Origin: Micrococcus sp. 2A
GTDB taxonomy: Bacteria > Actinomycetota > Actinomycetes > Actinomycetales > Micrococcaceae
Reading direction: 5' to 3'
Assembly: GCF_039519235.1 (NCBI RefSeq)
Contig: NZ_CP154351.1
Coordinates: 186,001-250,000, forward strand
DNA: 64,000 nt
Every line of letters starts with the position of its first letter. Position 1 is the stretch's first letter. Below the pieces are notes generated by a model that was not told where the DNA came from, did no database searches, and saw only the letters and a list, made by a program, of their open reading frames with translations. This document shows, one piece after another, positions 16,746 to 24,707 of the stretch. Both the position numbers and the translations under genes were made by a program.

Positions 16746-17324
16746 ATGAAGCTCTTCGACGACCCCGTCCTGCAGGCCATGGCCTCGCGCCGGTCCGTCT
16801 CCAAGGTGGGCCCGCAGACCCCGTCCGACGAGGAGGTCGCCCGCCTGCTGGCCACCGTCACCCCGGTGGCGGACCACAAGGCGCTGCGGCCCTGGCGCCT
16901 GATCCTGCTGCGCGGGGAGGACCGGCGCGTGCTCGCCGACGCCCTCGACGCCGCCGCGGGCGTCACCCGCGCGACGGGCGAGGTGAACCCCAAGCCGTTC
17001 CGGGCGGAGCTGCTGATCGCCGTCGTCGCGAGCCGGACGGAGCACCCGGCGGTGCCGCCGTGGGAGCAGGACGCCACGGCCGCGGGCGCCGCGCACCTGC
17101 TCGAGCTCGCGCTGTGGCAGGCCGGGTGGGGCGTGATGTGGCGCTCCGGCCCGCACACGAACGCCGGCGAGGTGCGCGCGGCGCACGGCCTGGGCGAGGG
17201 CGAGCTGCTCCTGGGCTGGCTGTACGTGGGGGACGTCGACCCGGCCTTCGCGGCGAGGCTCGCCTCCTCGCACCGCCCGCCGCTGGACCCCGCGCCGTTC
17301 CTCTCCCGCATGCCGCGGGGCTGA
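16746..17324 (+). CDS. Nitroreductase-family flavoprotein
   Basis: A 192-residue protein of the nitroreductase/FMN fold. LQAMASRRSVSKVGPQTPSDEEVARLL is the family's FMN-phosphate-binding opening (RRSxSK), TPVADHKALRPWRL is the variant of the usual APSxxNxQPWRF stretch, and the C-terminal LGEGELLLGWLYVGDVDP corresponds to the usual LGxP...GY-V-G segment. Family members reduce nitroaromatics, quinones or flavins with NAD(P)H; the natural substrate is not known. The gene is leaderless in appearance (CACAAT six bases before ATG) and is divergent from the MFS gene, suggesting a shared physiological context such as detoxification. Confidence 0.8.
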   Translation: MKLFDDPVLQAMASRRSVSKVGPQTPSDEEVARLLATVTPVADHKALRPWRLILLRGEDRRVLADALDAAAGVTRATGEVNPKPFRAELLIAVVASRTEHPAVPPWEQDATAAGAAHLLELALWQAGWGVMWRSGPHTNAGEVRAAHGLGEGELLLGWLYVGDVDPAFAARLASSHRPPLDPAPFLSRMPRG

Positions 17325-17365
17325 GCTGCCCGCCGCGACACCCACGCCCGCCCCCCTCACGCCGT

Positions 17366-17422
17366 CGAGGTGTCACGAAATGTTGGTATCCGGCCCGGAT
17401 ACCAACAATTCATGACACCTCG
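17366..17422. repeat. Intergenic palindrome, family B copy 1
   Basis: A 57-base near-perfect palindrome: 27 bp of pairing with two mismatches and a 3-base loop. Arms start CGAGGTGTCACGAAATGTTGG and close as ATGACACCTCG. The same arm sequence recurs at 49296. It lies between convergent genes. Confidence 0.85.
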
Positions 17423-17440
17423 TTCCAGGGCCCTGAGTGC

Positions 17441-18292
17441 TCAGTTCGCCCGGGCCAGCATCCCGACGGCCGCCCAACGCCGGTTGAGCCGCTCCTGGGC
17501 CACGCCGCCGGTCGCGGCGTCGCCCTCCTCGAGCGCGTCGAGCAGCGTCCAGAGGTCGTACACGGAGTCGTCCGGCCAGACGTGCGACGTGAGTGCTCCG
17601 TAGTCCAGCTCGAGCACGGAGTCCGGGTGGAAGGAGCCCAGCCACTCGCCCATCACCGTCAGCTCGCCGAGGAGCTCGGACTCCGGGGCGTGCCGGGCGA
17701 GCACCGCGGCCGCGTGCGCGCACCGCTCCCGGGCGACCGTCACGCGCGCCCGCCGGCAGGCCACCGTCTCCCCGTCCACGAGCCGCTGCACGGGCTCCTC
17801 CGGGTCGAACGCCGCGAGCCAGCCGTGCGGCACGCCCCACGTGGCGGTGCGCGTCTGCACGCGGTGGTGGCCGCCCTCGCCGTGCGGCTCGTCCGGGTCC
17901 GGGGAGAGCCCCCACTCGTCCTCGAGCTGCACGAGCGCGCGGCCGCGGTTCATGGCGCGGGCCGCCGCCGGGATCGCGGCCTCGAACGCGGACGGCGTCA
18001 TGGCGCCCTCGAGCAGGGCGGCCGCCATCTCCGCGCGCAGTCCGAGCTCGTCCGGGCAGTAGAACGCGGAGCCGTGGGAGTCCGTCACCACGCGCACGAG
18101 CTCGTCCTCGCCGGGCTCGGGGAACGGGTCCGCGGCGCGGCGCACCAGGCGCTGCCGCGCCCGCTCGTCCGCCTCGGCCTCGACCTCGACGCGGGAGCGG
18201 TGCGTCCCGGCGATCAGCCGTGCCTGCACCGCGTCCGGGTACGCGGTGAGCGGCTGGAAGACGCGCAGGTGCGCGGTGCCACGGTGCGGCAT
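17441..18292 (-). CDS. Conserved hypothetical actinobacterial protein
   Basis: A 283-residue soluble protein with no signal peptide, membrane segment or catalytic motif that I recognise. MPHRGTAHLRVFQPLTAYP at the start, and the balanced coding composition in this frame only, support a real gene. Tryptophans and acidic residues cluster in the C-terminal half (HVWPDDSVYDLWTLLDALEEGD). It starts 9 bases after the stop of xthA on the same strand, so it is probably the second gene of an operon with xthA; whether it has a DNA-repair role is unknown. Confidence 0.7.
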   Translation of the reverse strand: MPHRGTAHLRVFQPLTAYPDAVQARLIAGTHRSRVEVEAEADERARQRLVRRAADPFPEPGEDELVRVVTDSHGSAFYCPDELGLRAEMAAALLEGAMTPSAFEAAIPAAARAMNRGRALVQLEDEWGLSPDPDEPHGEGGHHRVQTRTATWGVPHGWLAAFDPEEPVQRLVDGETVACRRARVTVARERCAHAAAVLARHAPESELLGELTVMGEWLGSFHPDSVLELDYGALTSHVWPDDSVYDLWTLLDALEEGDAATGGVAQERLNRRWAAVGMLARAN

Positions 18293-18301
18293 GCCGGCGG
18301 C

Positions 18302-19129
18302 TCAGCCCAGCTCGACGACGACGGGCGCGTGGTCCGAGGCACCCTTGCCCTTGCGCTCCTCACGGTCGATGAAGGCGTCCGTGACCGTCTCGGCGAGCGC
18401 GGGGGAGCACAGCTGGAAGTCGATGCGCATGCCCTTCTTCTTGGGGAAGGCCAGGCCCGTGTAGTCCCAGTAGGTGTACACCCCGGGTCCGGGGTGGCGC
18501 GGACGCACCACGTCCTGGAGGCCGGCCTCCTCGAACGCGTGGAACGCGGCGCGCTCGGGCGGGGAGACGTGCGTGTAGCCCTCGTCCACGAACAGGTCGA
18601 TGTCCCACACGTCCTCGTCCTGCGGGGCGATGTTCCAGTCGCCGGTGAGGGCCAGGCGCGTCTGGGGGTCCGCGGCGAGGCGCTCGGCGGCGTGCTCGCG
18701 CAGCACCCGCAGCCACTCCAGCTTGTAGGGCATGTGCTCGTCCTGCAGGCCGCGCCCGTTGGGGACGTAGAGGCTCCACAGGCGGACGGGTGCGACGCCG
18801 TCGCGCGCCTCGGTGCCCACCGTCGCGCCGATCGCGCGGGACTCCTCGGCCGGGTCCTTGCCCCCCTTGCCGAAGTGCGGCTGGCCGGGGAAGCCGCGCT
18901 GCACGTCCGTGAGGCCCACGCGGGAGGCGATGGCCACGCCGTTCCACTGCGAGATCCCGTTGTGGGCCACCTCGTAGCCGGCACGCTCGAAGAGCTCCCA
19001 CGGGAAGTTCTCGTCCTTGCACTTGGTCTCCTGGATCGCCAGGACGTCGATGTCCTGGCGCTCGAGGAAGGCCTCGACGCGGTCGGCGCGGGCACGGAGG
19101 GAGTTGACGTTCCAGGTCGCGATCTTCAC
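18302..19129 (-). CDS. xthA: Exodeoxyribonuclease III (AP endonuclease)
   Basis: A 275-residue member of the exonuclease/endonuclease/phosphatase superfamily, acting in base-excision repair as 3'-5' exonuclease and AP endonuclease. Metal and catalytic motifs appear in order: MKIATWNVNSLRAR, AIQETK with Glu34, LYVPNGR, LTGDWNIAP and the terminal SDHAPVVVEL. Length is normal for ExoIII. The start is GTG at 19129. TAGGCT (19141-19136) ends 6 bases upstream, another leaderless-type start. It lies downstream of nadE with its own promoter and ahead of the hypothetical gene. Confidence 0.95.
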   Translation of the reverse strand: MKIATWNVNSLRARADRVEAFLERQDIDVLAIQETKCKDENFPWELFERAGYEVAHNGISQWNGVAIASRVGLTDVQRGFPGQPHFGKGGKDPAEESRAIGATVGTEARDGVAPVRLWSLYVPNGRGLQDEHMPYKLEWLRVLREHAAERLAADPQTRLALTGDWNIAPQDEDVWDIDLFVDEGYTHVSPPERAAFHAFEEAGLQDVVRPRHPGPGVYTYWDYTGLAFPKKKGMRIDFQLCSPALAETVTDAFIDREERKGKGASDHAPVVVELG

Positions 19130-19150
19130 CCGGCCAGCCTAACGAAGGGG

Positions 19151-20032
19151 TCAGCGCCACCAGTCGTCGTGAATGGTCACCGGCGTCGTCCGCTTGTGGC
19201 GGGAGCGCAGCCAGATGCCCTCGAGCCGCTCGGCGACCTCCTCGGGGATCTCCCGTCCCTCGAGGTAGTCGTCGATGTGCTCGTAGCTCATGCCCAGCTC
19301 GGTCTCGTCCGTCTGGCCCGGTTTGCCGTCCAGCAGGTCCGCGGTGGGGACCTTGTCCCACAGGTGCTCGGGGGCGCCCATCTCCTTCGCGAGGGCCCGC
19401 ACCTGGCGCTTGTCGAGGCCGAACAGCGGCAGGATGTCCGCACCGCCGTCGCCGAACTTGGTGAAGAAGCCCGTGGTGGACTCCGCGCCCTGGTCCGTGC
19501 CGATCACCAGCTGCCCGTGCGCGCCGGCCACGGCGTACTGCGCGGTCATGCGCAGGCGGGCCTTCACGTTGCCCTTGTCGAAGTCGGAGATCTCCTCGCC
19601 GACGCCCGCGGCGAAGGCCGCCGCGAGGCCGTCGGTGGCGTCGCCGATGTTGATCGTCACCTCGCGGTCGGCGTCCACGAAGTCCAGGGCGGCCTGGGCG
19701 TCGGCCTCGTCGTGCTGCACCTTGTGGGGCAGGCGCACGCCGGTGAACTGGGGCGCCTCGCGGGTCGGGGCCCCGAGGGCGGGCTGCTCGCGGCCCTCCA
19801 CGACGGCGTCCGCGACGCCCAGCTGCGCGCGGCGGCGCTCCACCGCGAGCTGGGCCAGTCGGCCGGCGGCCGTGGAGTCCACGCCGCCGGAGATGCCCAG
19901 CACGTAGCCGGACGCGCCGGTGGCCTCGAGGTAGTCCACGAGGAACTGCACGCGGGCCTCGACCTCGGCGGCCGGGTCGATCGCGGGCTTCACGCCCATC
20001 TCGTCGATGATCTGCTGCTGGAGTTCACGCAT
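19151..20032 (-). CDS. nadE: Ammonia-dependent NAD+ synthetase
   Basis: The last step of NAD biosynthesis: amidation of nicotinate adenine dinucleotide with ATP and ammonia. The 293-residue protein lacks a glutaminase domain, so it is the NH3-dependent type. The PP-loop SGGVDST (48-54), the NIGDATDGLAAAF stretch, NVKARLRM and GTDQGAE are family motifs. The ATG at 20032 was preferred over a GTG three codons upstream because TAGGGT (20045-20040) ends exactly 7 bases before it. The gene is slightly longer than the E. coli enzyme owing to an insertion after residue 70. Confidence 0.95.
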   Translation of the reverse strand: MRELQQQIIDEMGVKPAIDPAAEVEARVQFLVDYLEATGASGYVLGISGGVDSTAAGRLAQLAVERRRAQLGVADAVVEGREQPALGAPTREAPQFTGVRLPHKVQHDEADAQAALDFVDADREVTINIGDATDGLAAAFAAGVGEEISDFDKGNVKARLRMTAQYAVAGAHGQLVIGTDQGAESTTGFFTKFGDGGADILPLFGLDKRQVRALAKEMGAPEHLWDKVPTADLLDGKPGQTDETELGMSYEHIDDYLEGREIPEEVAERLEGIWLRSRHKRTTPVTIHDDWWR

Positions 20033-20098
20033 GCGGGACACCCTACGGCGGCGTCCCCGGGTGCGTCCCGGCCCTGGCGTCCCCGGGGAGGCCTCGGC

Positions 20099-20542
20099 TC
20101 AGGCCTCCGGGTGGCCGAGGTTGCGGGCCACCTGCCGCAGCGTGCGCAGGGTGACGTCGTAGTGCTCGGCGGGCAGGCCCTCCGTCGCGCGCTCGCGCAG
20201 GGCGGTCACGGCGGCCGCCACCCGGTCGCCCGCGGACCGGCCGGTCTGGGTGAGGGAGTACAGCTCGCCCTCGTACACCACCCATCCGGACTCCACGAGC
20301 TCCTCGAGCTGGCCGGCGACGGCGGCGCGCTGCTCCTCCTCGAACCCACCCGTGAGCTCGGCAGTGGTCCGCGGTGCGGTGGAGAGGACGTTGAGGACCT
20401 GCCACTGCGCGCGGGTGAGCCCGTGCTCCTCGAGGGACTGGGCCACCTGGGCCGCGATCAGGGCCTCCGTCACCGTGAGCCAGTGGGAGAGGGGGAGGCC
20501 GGAGGGGTGCTGGTGGGTCGTGTCGTTCGCCTGGTCCGTCAT
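20099..20542 (-). CDS. MarR-type winged-helix regulator
   Basis: A 147-residue DNA-binding protein. GLTRAQWQVLNVLSTAPRTTAEL is the first helix pair of the wHTH, EEEQRAAVAGQLEELVESGWVVYEGELYSLTQTGR covers recognition helix and wing, and the C-terminal helix would form the dimer. The usual DNA-contacting residues are partly replaced, so the target is not predictable. TACGCT (20555-20550) ends 7 bases before the ATG with no Shine-Dalgarno. It is divergent from pyrE across a hairpin-rich gap and convergent with nothing; whether it regulates a neighbour is unknown. Confidence 0.75.
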   Translation of the reverse strand: MTDQANDTTHQHPSGLPLSHWLTVTEALIAAQVAQSLEEHGLTRAQWQVLNVLSTAPRTTAELTGGFEEEQRAAVAGQLEELVESGWVVYEGELYSLTQTGRSAGDRVAAAVTALRERATEGLPAEHYDVTLRTLRQVARNLGHPEA

Positions 20543-20572
20543 GGCCCCGAGCGTAGCCAGCGGGGCGCGGGA

Positions 20573-20659
20573 GCGGCAGGGGGCGGCGCCCCCTGCCGCG
20601 GCCGGGCACAGTTCTGCCAGGCAACCACGGGGGCTGCCTGGCAGAACTGTGCCCGGCCG
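20573..20659. repeat. Two adjoining palindromes (family C) in a divergent gap
   Basis: A 12-bp perfect hairpin (GCGGCAGGGGGC / GCCCCCTGCCGC, 20573-20599, 3-base loop) abuts a second palindrome at 20599-20659. Its 25-bp arms are perfect (outer part GGCCGGGCACAGTTCTGCC) around an 11-base loop. The region lies between the divergent starts of the marR-like gene and pyrE, so simple transcription termination at gene ends does not explain it. Confidence 0.85.
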
Positions 20660-20708
20660 GGGCCGGTCGGCCGAGATGGGCGCGATCGGCCGCGATTAGG
20701 CTGGGCGC

Positions 20709-21299
20709 ATGACCGACGCGCAGACCCAGACCGCCGACCCCACCCCCGAGCAGGATCGCGAGCGACTCAAGCAGCTCATCACCGAGCTCGCCGTGGTGCA
20801 CGGCCGGGTGACGCTCTCCTCCGGCAAGGAGGCGGACTACTACGTGGACCTGCGCCGCGTCACGCTGCACCACGAGGCGGCCCCGCTGATCGGCCGCGTG
20901 ATGCTGCGCCTGCTCGAGGACGCCGGGATCGAGTACGAGACGATGGGCGGCCTCACCATGGGCGCCGATCCCGTGGCCACCGCGATGATGCACGCCGCCG
21001 GGGCCCAGGGCCGCGCGCTCGACGCGTTCGTGGTCCGCAAGGCGCAGAAGTCCTACGGCATGGGCCGCCAGGTCGAGGGCCCGGGCGTGGACGGGCGCCG
21101 CGTCGTCGTGCTGGAGGACACCTCCACCACCGGCGGCTCCGCGCTCACCGCGGTGGAGGGCGTGCGCCGCGCCGGCGGTGACGTGCAGGCCGTGGCCGTG
21201 ATCGTGGACCGCGCCACCGGTGCCGCCGAGCGCGTGGCCGAGGAAGCCGGGGTCCCCTACCTGTACGCCTTCGACAAGGACGAGCTCGGCCTCCACTGA
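20709..21299 (+). CDS. pyrE: Orotate phosphoribosyltransferase
   Basis: Transfers phosphoribose from PRPP to orotate in de novo pyrimidine synthesis. The 196-residue protein shows LSSGKEADYYVDLRRVTL (substrate region), FVVRKAQKSYGMGRQVEG (catalytic loop with the lysines that contact PRPP) and the PRPP motif VVVLEDTSTTGGSA (about 136-149). TAGGCT (20697-20702) ends 6 bases before the ATG and no Shine-Dalgarno is present, so translation is probably leaderless. No other pyr gene is adjacent, as in many actinobacteria. Confidence 0.95.
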   Translation: MTDAQTQTADPTPEQDRERLKQLITELAVVHGRVTLSSGKEADYYVDLRRVTLHHEAAPLIGRVMLRLLEDAGIEYETMGGLTMGADPVATAMMHAAGAQGRALDAFVVRKAQKSYGMGRQVEGPGVDGRRVVVLEDTSTTGGSALTAVEGVRRAGGDVQAVAVIVDRATGAAERVAEEAGVPYLYAFDKDELGLH

Positions 21300-21308
21300 C
21301 CCCGTCAC

Positions 21309-21376
21309 TTTCGTGAGGGAAATCGTCGCCTCCATCCCAGCAGGTTGGCCTGGAGGCGACGATTTCCCTAGCGAAA
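21309..21376. repeat. Intergenic palindrome, family D copy 1
   Basis: Pairing of 26 bp with one mismatch around a 16-base loop. The left arm runs TTTCGTGAGGGAAATCGTCG and onward to GCCTCCA, and the right arm ends CCCTAGCGAAA. The arm sequence is shared with 32189-32260. It sits between convergent pyrE and corA. Confidence 0.85.
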
Positions 21377-21384
21377 CGCGGGGG

Positions 21385-22425
21385 TCAGAGCCAGTCGTTG
21401 CGCTTGAACAGCACGTAGAGCGTGACCGCCACCGCCAGCATGAGCGCGAGGGCGAAGGGGTAGCCCCAGAACCAGTGCAGCTCCGGCATGTGGTCGAAGT
21501 TCATGCCGTAGATGGACCCGATGAGCTGCGGGGCGAAGATGATGGCCGCCCACGAGGAGATCTTCTTCGTCTGCTCGTTCTGCGCGATCGACTGCTCCGC
21601 CAGCCGTTTGCTCGCGAGGGTCGAGTCCAGGGCGAGCGCGTTCTCCAGGACGGTGCGCAGGGACGCGGCCTTGTCGTTGAGGTGGACCACGTGGTCGTGC
21701 ACGTCGCGCAGGCGGCGCAGGGTCTCCACGGCCGCGTCGTCATCCACGTGGGCGGCGTGGGAGCCGTCCAGCTTCGCGCCCGTGGCGCTCTCCACGGACC
21801 GCTGCATCTGCTGCACCATGGCGGGCAGCTCCTTGATGGCGCGCTGCACGTGGATCACCTGGCGCGAGAGCTTGTAGATGCGCCGTGACACGCCCCTGTT
21901 CCGGCGGAAGAGCTGGTCCTCGATCTGGTCCACGTCCGTCTCGAGGCCGTCCATCACCGGGAAGTAGTCGTCCACCACGCGGTCCAGGATCTCGAAGGAG
22001 ACCTGCCAGGGCCCGAGGGCCAGCCGGTCCGGGTGCTCCTCCAGGGCAGCGCGGATGCCCGCCAGGTCGGGCTCGTCCGAGTGGCGGACGGTCACCACGA
22101 AGTTCTCCCCGGTGAAGACCGAGAGCTCGCCGATGACCACGAGCTCCTTCTGGTCGTCGTAGCGCGCGGGGTGCAGGACCATGAACCAGCCGTCCCCGTA
22201 GTGGTCGAGCTTCGCCCGCTCGCCGCCGTTGACGGCGTCCTCGACCGCCAGCTCATGGAGGTGCAGCTCGGTCGCCACCGCCTGCAGCTCGGCCTCGCTC
22301 GGCCGGTAGAGCCCGAGCCACGCCATGCCCCCCTCCCGCTCGCAGGACTCCCAGGTGTCGTCGAGGCTGGTCGGCGTGTGGACGCGCTTGCCGTCCACGT
22401 AGACGGCGTTGTCGATGGTGGTCAC
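21385..22425 (-). CDS. corA: CorA-type Mg2+/Co2+ channel
   Basis: A 346-residue divalent-cation channel of the CorA (2-TM-GxN) family. It has a large cytoplasmic funnel domain, a long helix rich in charged residues (RRIYKLSRQVIHVQRAIKEL to SIAQNEQTKKISSW), then two C-terminal membrane helices with the signature YGMNF at the end of the first (about 306-310) and the acidic/aromatic loop MPELHW between them. The terminal FKRNDWL is the usual basic tail. GTG at 22425 was chosen because CAGAAT ends 6 bases upstream; in-frame upstream ATGs would overlap the divergent gene's promoter and lack any signal. Confidence 0.92.
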   Translation of the reverse strand: MTTIDNAVYVDGKRVHTPTSLDDTWESCEREGGMAWLGLYRPSEAELQAVATELHLHELAVEDAVNGGERAKLDHYGDGWFMVLHPARYDDQKELVVIGELSVFTGENFVVTVRHSDEPDLAGIRAALEEHPDRLALGPWQVSFEILDRVVDDYFPVMDGLETDVDQIEDQLFRRNRGVSRRIYKLSRQVIHVQRAIKELPAMVQQMQRSVESATGAKLDGSHAAHVDDDAAVETLRRLRDVHDHVVHLNDKAASLRTVLENALALDSTLASKRLAEQSIAQNEQTKKISSWAAIIFAPQLIGSIYGMNFDHMPELHWFWGYPFALALMLAVAVTLYVLFKRNDWL

Positions 22426-22474
22426 CGGGACATTCTGCCCCGGCGAGCGGGGCGCGGCGGCGTACGGTGGAGCC

Positions 22475-22840
22475 ATGAGCAAGCAGCAGAGCCGTCCCGT
22501 CGTCCGCGACGGCAAGACCCTCCTCCCCGCCGACGCCGTCACCACCGCCCCGATCGCGGCCCTCGGGCTGGTCGGCGGCTACCTGACCGCCCGCGAGACC
22601 GGCATCCGACCGCTCGGCGGCGTGGTGCTCGCCGCGGCCGGCGGCTACGCGGGCCGCACCTGGCTGGCCAAGGGCGGCCCCGTCGTCGCCGGCGCCCTCT
22701 CCGCGCTGTACCTCGGCGGCTTCGGCGCCTCCCACCCGCTCGCGAAGAGGATCGGCGCGTGGCCCGCGGTGCTCTCCGTGGCCGGAGCGTCCGCGCTCGG
22801 CTCGTGGGCCCTCGTGGACCGCAAGGCCGGCCGCCGCTGA
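22475..22840 (+). CDS. Small glycine/alanine-rich membrane protein, unknown
   Basis: A 121-residue protein with three or four short hydrophobic segments (IAALGLVGGYLTA, LGGVVLAAAGGYAG, VVAGALSALYLGGFGA, VLSVAGASALGSW) after a polar N-terminus. It is likely an integral membrane protein; no known domain is recognised. TACGGT (22463-22468) ends 6 bases before the ATG, giving a leaderless-type start, and the gene is divergent from corA with a 49-base gap. Confidence 0.65.
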   Translation: MSKQQSRPVVRDGKTLLPADAVTTAPIAALGLVGGYLTARETGIRPLGGVVLAAAGGYAGRTWLAKGGPVVAGALSALYLGGFGASHPLAKRIGAWPAVLSVAGASALGSWALVDRKAGRR

Positions 22841-22968
22841 GCGCGCCCCGGCAGCATGACGACGGCGGCGCTCGCCCCGGCGCGCCCGTCTCCTCGGGTG
22901 CGCCGGTCTCCTCCGCCGTTCCCGGGGACGGGGGCCGGGACGGAGAGGGACCGGATGCCGAGCGCGCC

Positions 22969-23574
22969 GTGGGCGTGCCCCCGTGGGAGGGGCCGTGGCC
23001 CGACGACGCGCGCCTCGACCCGGAGCTGCTGGCCGGCGGCGACCGCCGCAACGTCCTGGACCGCTACCGGTACTGGCGGCTCGAGGCGATCGTGGCCGAG
23101 CTGGATGCCCGGCGGCATCCGTTCCACGTGGCCATCGAGAACTGGCAGCACGACCTGAACATCGGCACGGTGGTGCGCACCGCGAACGCGTTCAACGCCG
23201 CGGGCGTGCACGTCATCGGCCGGCGCCGCTGGAACCGGCGCGGGGCCATGGTGACGGACCGGTACCTCCACGTGCACCACCACGCGTCCGTGGAGGAGTT
23301 CACGGGGTGGGCCGCGGGTCAGGGGCTGCCCGTGATCGGGGTGGACCTCTTCCCGGAGTCCGTGCCGCTCGAGACGTTCGACTTCCCGCGATCGTGCGTG
23401 CTCGTGTTCGGCCAGGAGGGCCCCGGGCTCTCGGAGGAGGTGCGGGCGGCGAGCGAGGCGGTCCTCTCGATCGCCCAGTACGGCTCCACCCGCTCGATCA
23501 ACGCGGGCGTGGCCGCCGGCATCGCGATGCACGGCTGGATCCGCCAGCACGGGGGCCCGGCGCCGTCGCCGTGA
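22969..23574 (+). CDS. TrmH/SpoU-family RNA 2'-O-methyltransferase
   Basis: A 201-residue SPOUT methyltransferase that would methylate a ribose in tRNA or rRNA with SAM. The family motifs are NIGTVVRTANAFNAAGVHVIG (motif 1 with the catalytic Arg), LVFGQEGPGLS (motif 2) and SIAQYGSTRSINAGVAAGIAMHGW (motif 3, the trefoil knot). The start is uncertain. Conserved sequence begins at VGVPPWEGPWPDD, so GTG at 22969 is proposed, but no ribosome site is well placed and the frame stays open upstream into the preceding gene. The target nucleotide is not predictable. Confidence 0.85.
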   Translation: MGVPPWEGPWPDDARLDPELLAGGDRRNVLDRYRYWRLEAIVAELDARRHPFHVAIENWQHDLNIGTVVRTANAFNAAGVHVIGRRRWNRRGAMVTDRYLHVHHHASVEEFTGWAAGQGLPVIGVDLFPESVPLETFDFPRSCVLVFGQEGPGLSEEVRAASEAVLSIAQYGSTRSINAGVAAGIAMHGWIRQHGGPAPSP

Positions 23575-23585
23575 TGGGGGTCGCG

Positions 23586-23640
23586 TCCCGTCTCGTGCAC
23601 GACGGCGGGGCGAATGGCTCCCGTCTCGTGCACGACGGCG
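23586..23640. repeat. Two direct repeats with TCGTGCACGA core (family F)
   Basis: A 22-base unit containing CCGTCTCGTGCACGACGG occurs at 23586-23607 and again, identically, at 23619-23640. The centre TCGTGCACGA is itself a perfect palindrome. The pair lies between the convergent methyltransferase and SMP-30 genes. Only two copies exist, so it is not a CRISPR-like array. Confidence 0.7.
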
Positions 23641-23653
23641 CGGTGCGGGGGAG

Positions 23654-24550
23654 TCAGCCGGCGAAGGGGCGGACCGGCAGCCCGCTCACGCCCGGGCGCA
23701 CCGCGAACACTGCACCGGCGAGCGGGTCCTCGCCCGGCTCCATGTTCTCCCACGACGTGGTGATGTAGAGGGTGCCCAGGTCCTCGCCGCCGAAGGTGCA
23801 CGCCGTGGTCTTCTGCACGGGCACCTCCACCACCTCGTCGAGCCTCCCCTCGGGCGTGTAGCGGTGGATCTGCCCGTGGCTGATCACGGCCACCCAGATC
23901 CCGCCCTCGGCGTCCACGGTGAGACCGTCCGGCTTGCCCTCGCCGTCCAGCACGTCGGTGAGCACGCGACGGTTCGTCAGGCCTTCCTCGCGGGAGTAGT
24001 CGAACACCGCCACCTGCCGGGTGGGCGTGTCGTCGTAGTAGGCGAGCGAGCCGTCCGGGCTCCACTCCAGGCCGTTCGACGTCGTCGCGCCGGTGAGCAC
24101 CGCGTCCACGTCGCCCGCGCCGCCCCCGGGGCCGGGGGAGAGTCGGTAGAGGGTCGCGGCACCGGGGGTCTTGGCGTAGGCCATGGTGCCGCAGTGGAAG
24201 CGGCCGTCCGGATCGCAGCCGCCCTCGTTCATGCGGATCCCGTCGGCCTCGGGCCACAGCTCGGGCAGCGTGGTCAGCTCCCCGTCCGGAGACATGAGGG
24301 CGAAGCCCCGCTCCACGCCGATCACGGCGCCGCCCCCGACGCGCGGGCGCAGGGCCGCGGCGACGTCGCCCACGTGGGTGCGCTCCACGCCGCCGTCCGC
24401 TCGCAGGGACAGCACGTCCCCCGCGAGCATGTCCACCCAGCGCAGCCCACCGCCGGCGGCCAGGCCCTCGGAGGCGGTGCCCCAGCTCTCGGCCCACACG
24501 GGGCCCTCGCCGTGGTAGCAGAGGGGATCGGTGACCTGTTCGGCGCGCAT
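23654..24550 (-). CDS. SMP-30/gluconolactonase-like beta-propeller hydrolase
   Basis: A 298-residue six-bladed propeller of the SMP-30/LRE family, typically a metal-dependent sugar-lactone hydrolase. Metal-ligand regions are YHGEGPVWAES (Glu), TSNGLEWSPDG (Asn) and KPDGLTVDAEGGIW (Asp). NEGGCDPDGRFHCGTMAY is a strongly conserved substrate-side segment. There is no signal peptide, so it is cytoplasmic. The ATG at 24550 has GAAGGAG at normal spacing; an upstream in-frame ATG lacks one. No sugar pathway gene is adjacent, so the lactone is unknown. Confidence 0.85.
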   Translation of the reverse strand: MRAEQVTDPLCYHGEGPVWAESWGTASEGLAAGGGLRWVDMLAGDVLSLRADGGVERTHVGDVAAALRPRVGGGAVIGVERGFALMSPDGELTTLPELWPEADGIRMNEGGCDPDGRFHCGTMAYAKTPGAATLYRLSPGPGGGAGDVDAVLTGATTSNGLEWSPDGSLAYYDDTPTRQVAVFDYSREEGLTNRRVLTDVLDGEGKPDGLTVDAEGGIWVAVISHGQIHRYTPEGRLDEVVEVPVQKTTACTFGGEDLGTLYITTSWENMEPGEDPLAGAVFAVRPGVSGLPVRPFAG

Positions 24551-24629
24551 GGCGGCTCCTTCGTGGCGGCGGGGTGACGGGTGGTCCGCCGCCGACGCTA
24601 CCGGGGCGCAGGGCATCGTCGTCCAGCCC

Positions 24630-24659
24630 TGACCGCGCCTGCACCCGCCCCGTTACGAT
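24630..24659 (+). promoter_or_regulatory. Probable fba promoter
   Basis: CTGACC (24630-24635), an 18-base spacer and TACGAT (24654-24659) lie 48 bases before the fba start codon, giving a leader of about 40 bases that carries TGAGGAG. Confidence 0.5.
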
Positions 24660-24707
24660 GACGAGCAGAACGATCCGCCGCCCCGCGACATGAGGAGCTT
24701 GAGAAGC

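Noticed and set aside
17060..21181. A 1373-codon open frame on the plus strand
   Set aside because: It runs antisense through xthA, nadE and the marR-like gene. In such GC-rich DNA stop codons are rare in shadow frames; the protein is low-complexity Gly/Arg/His/Val and matches no family.
23586..23640. Short CRISPR-like repeat pair
   Set aside because: Only two copies with an 11-base spacer and no cas gene in the window; spacers are far too short.
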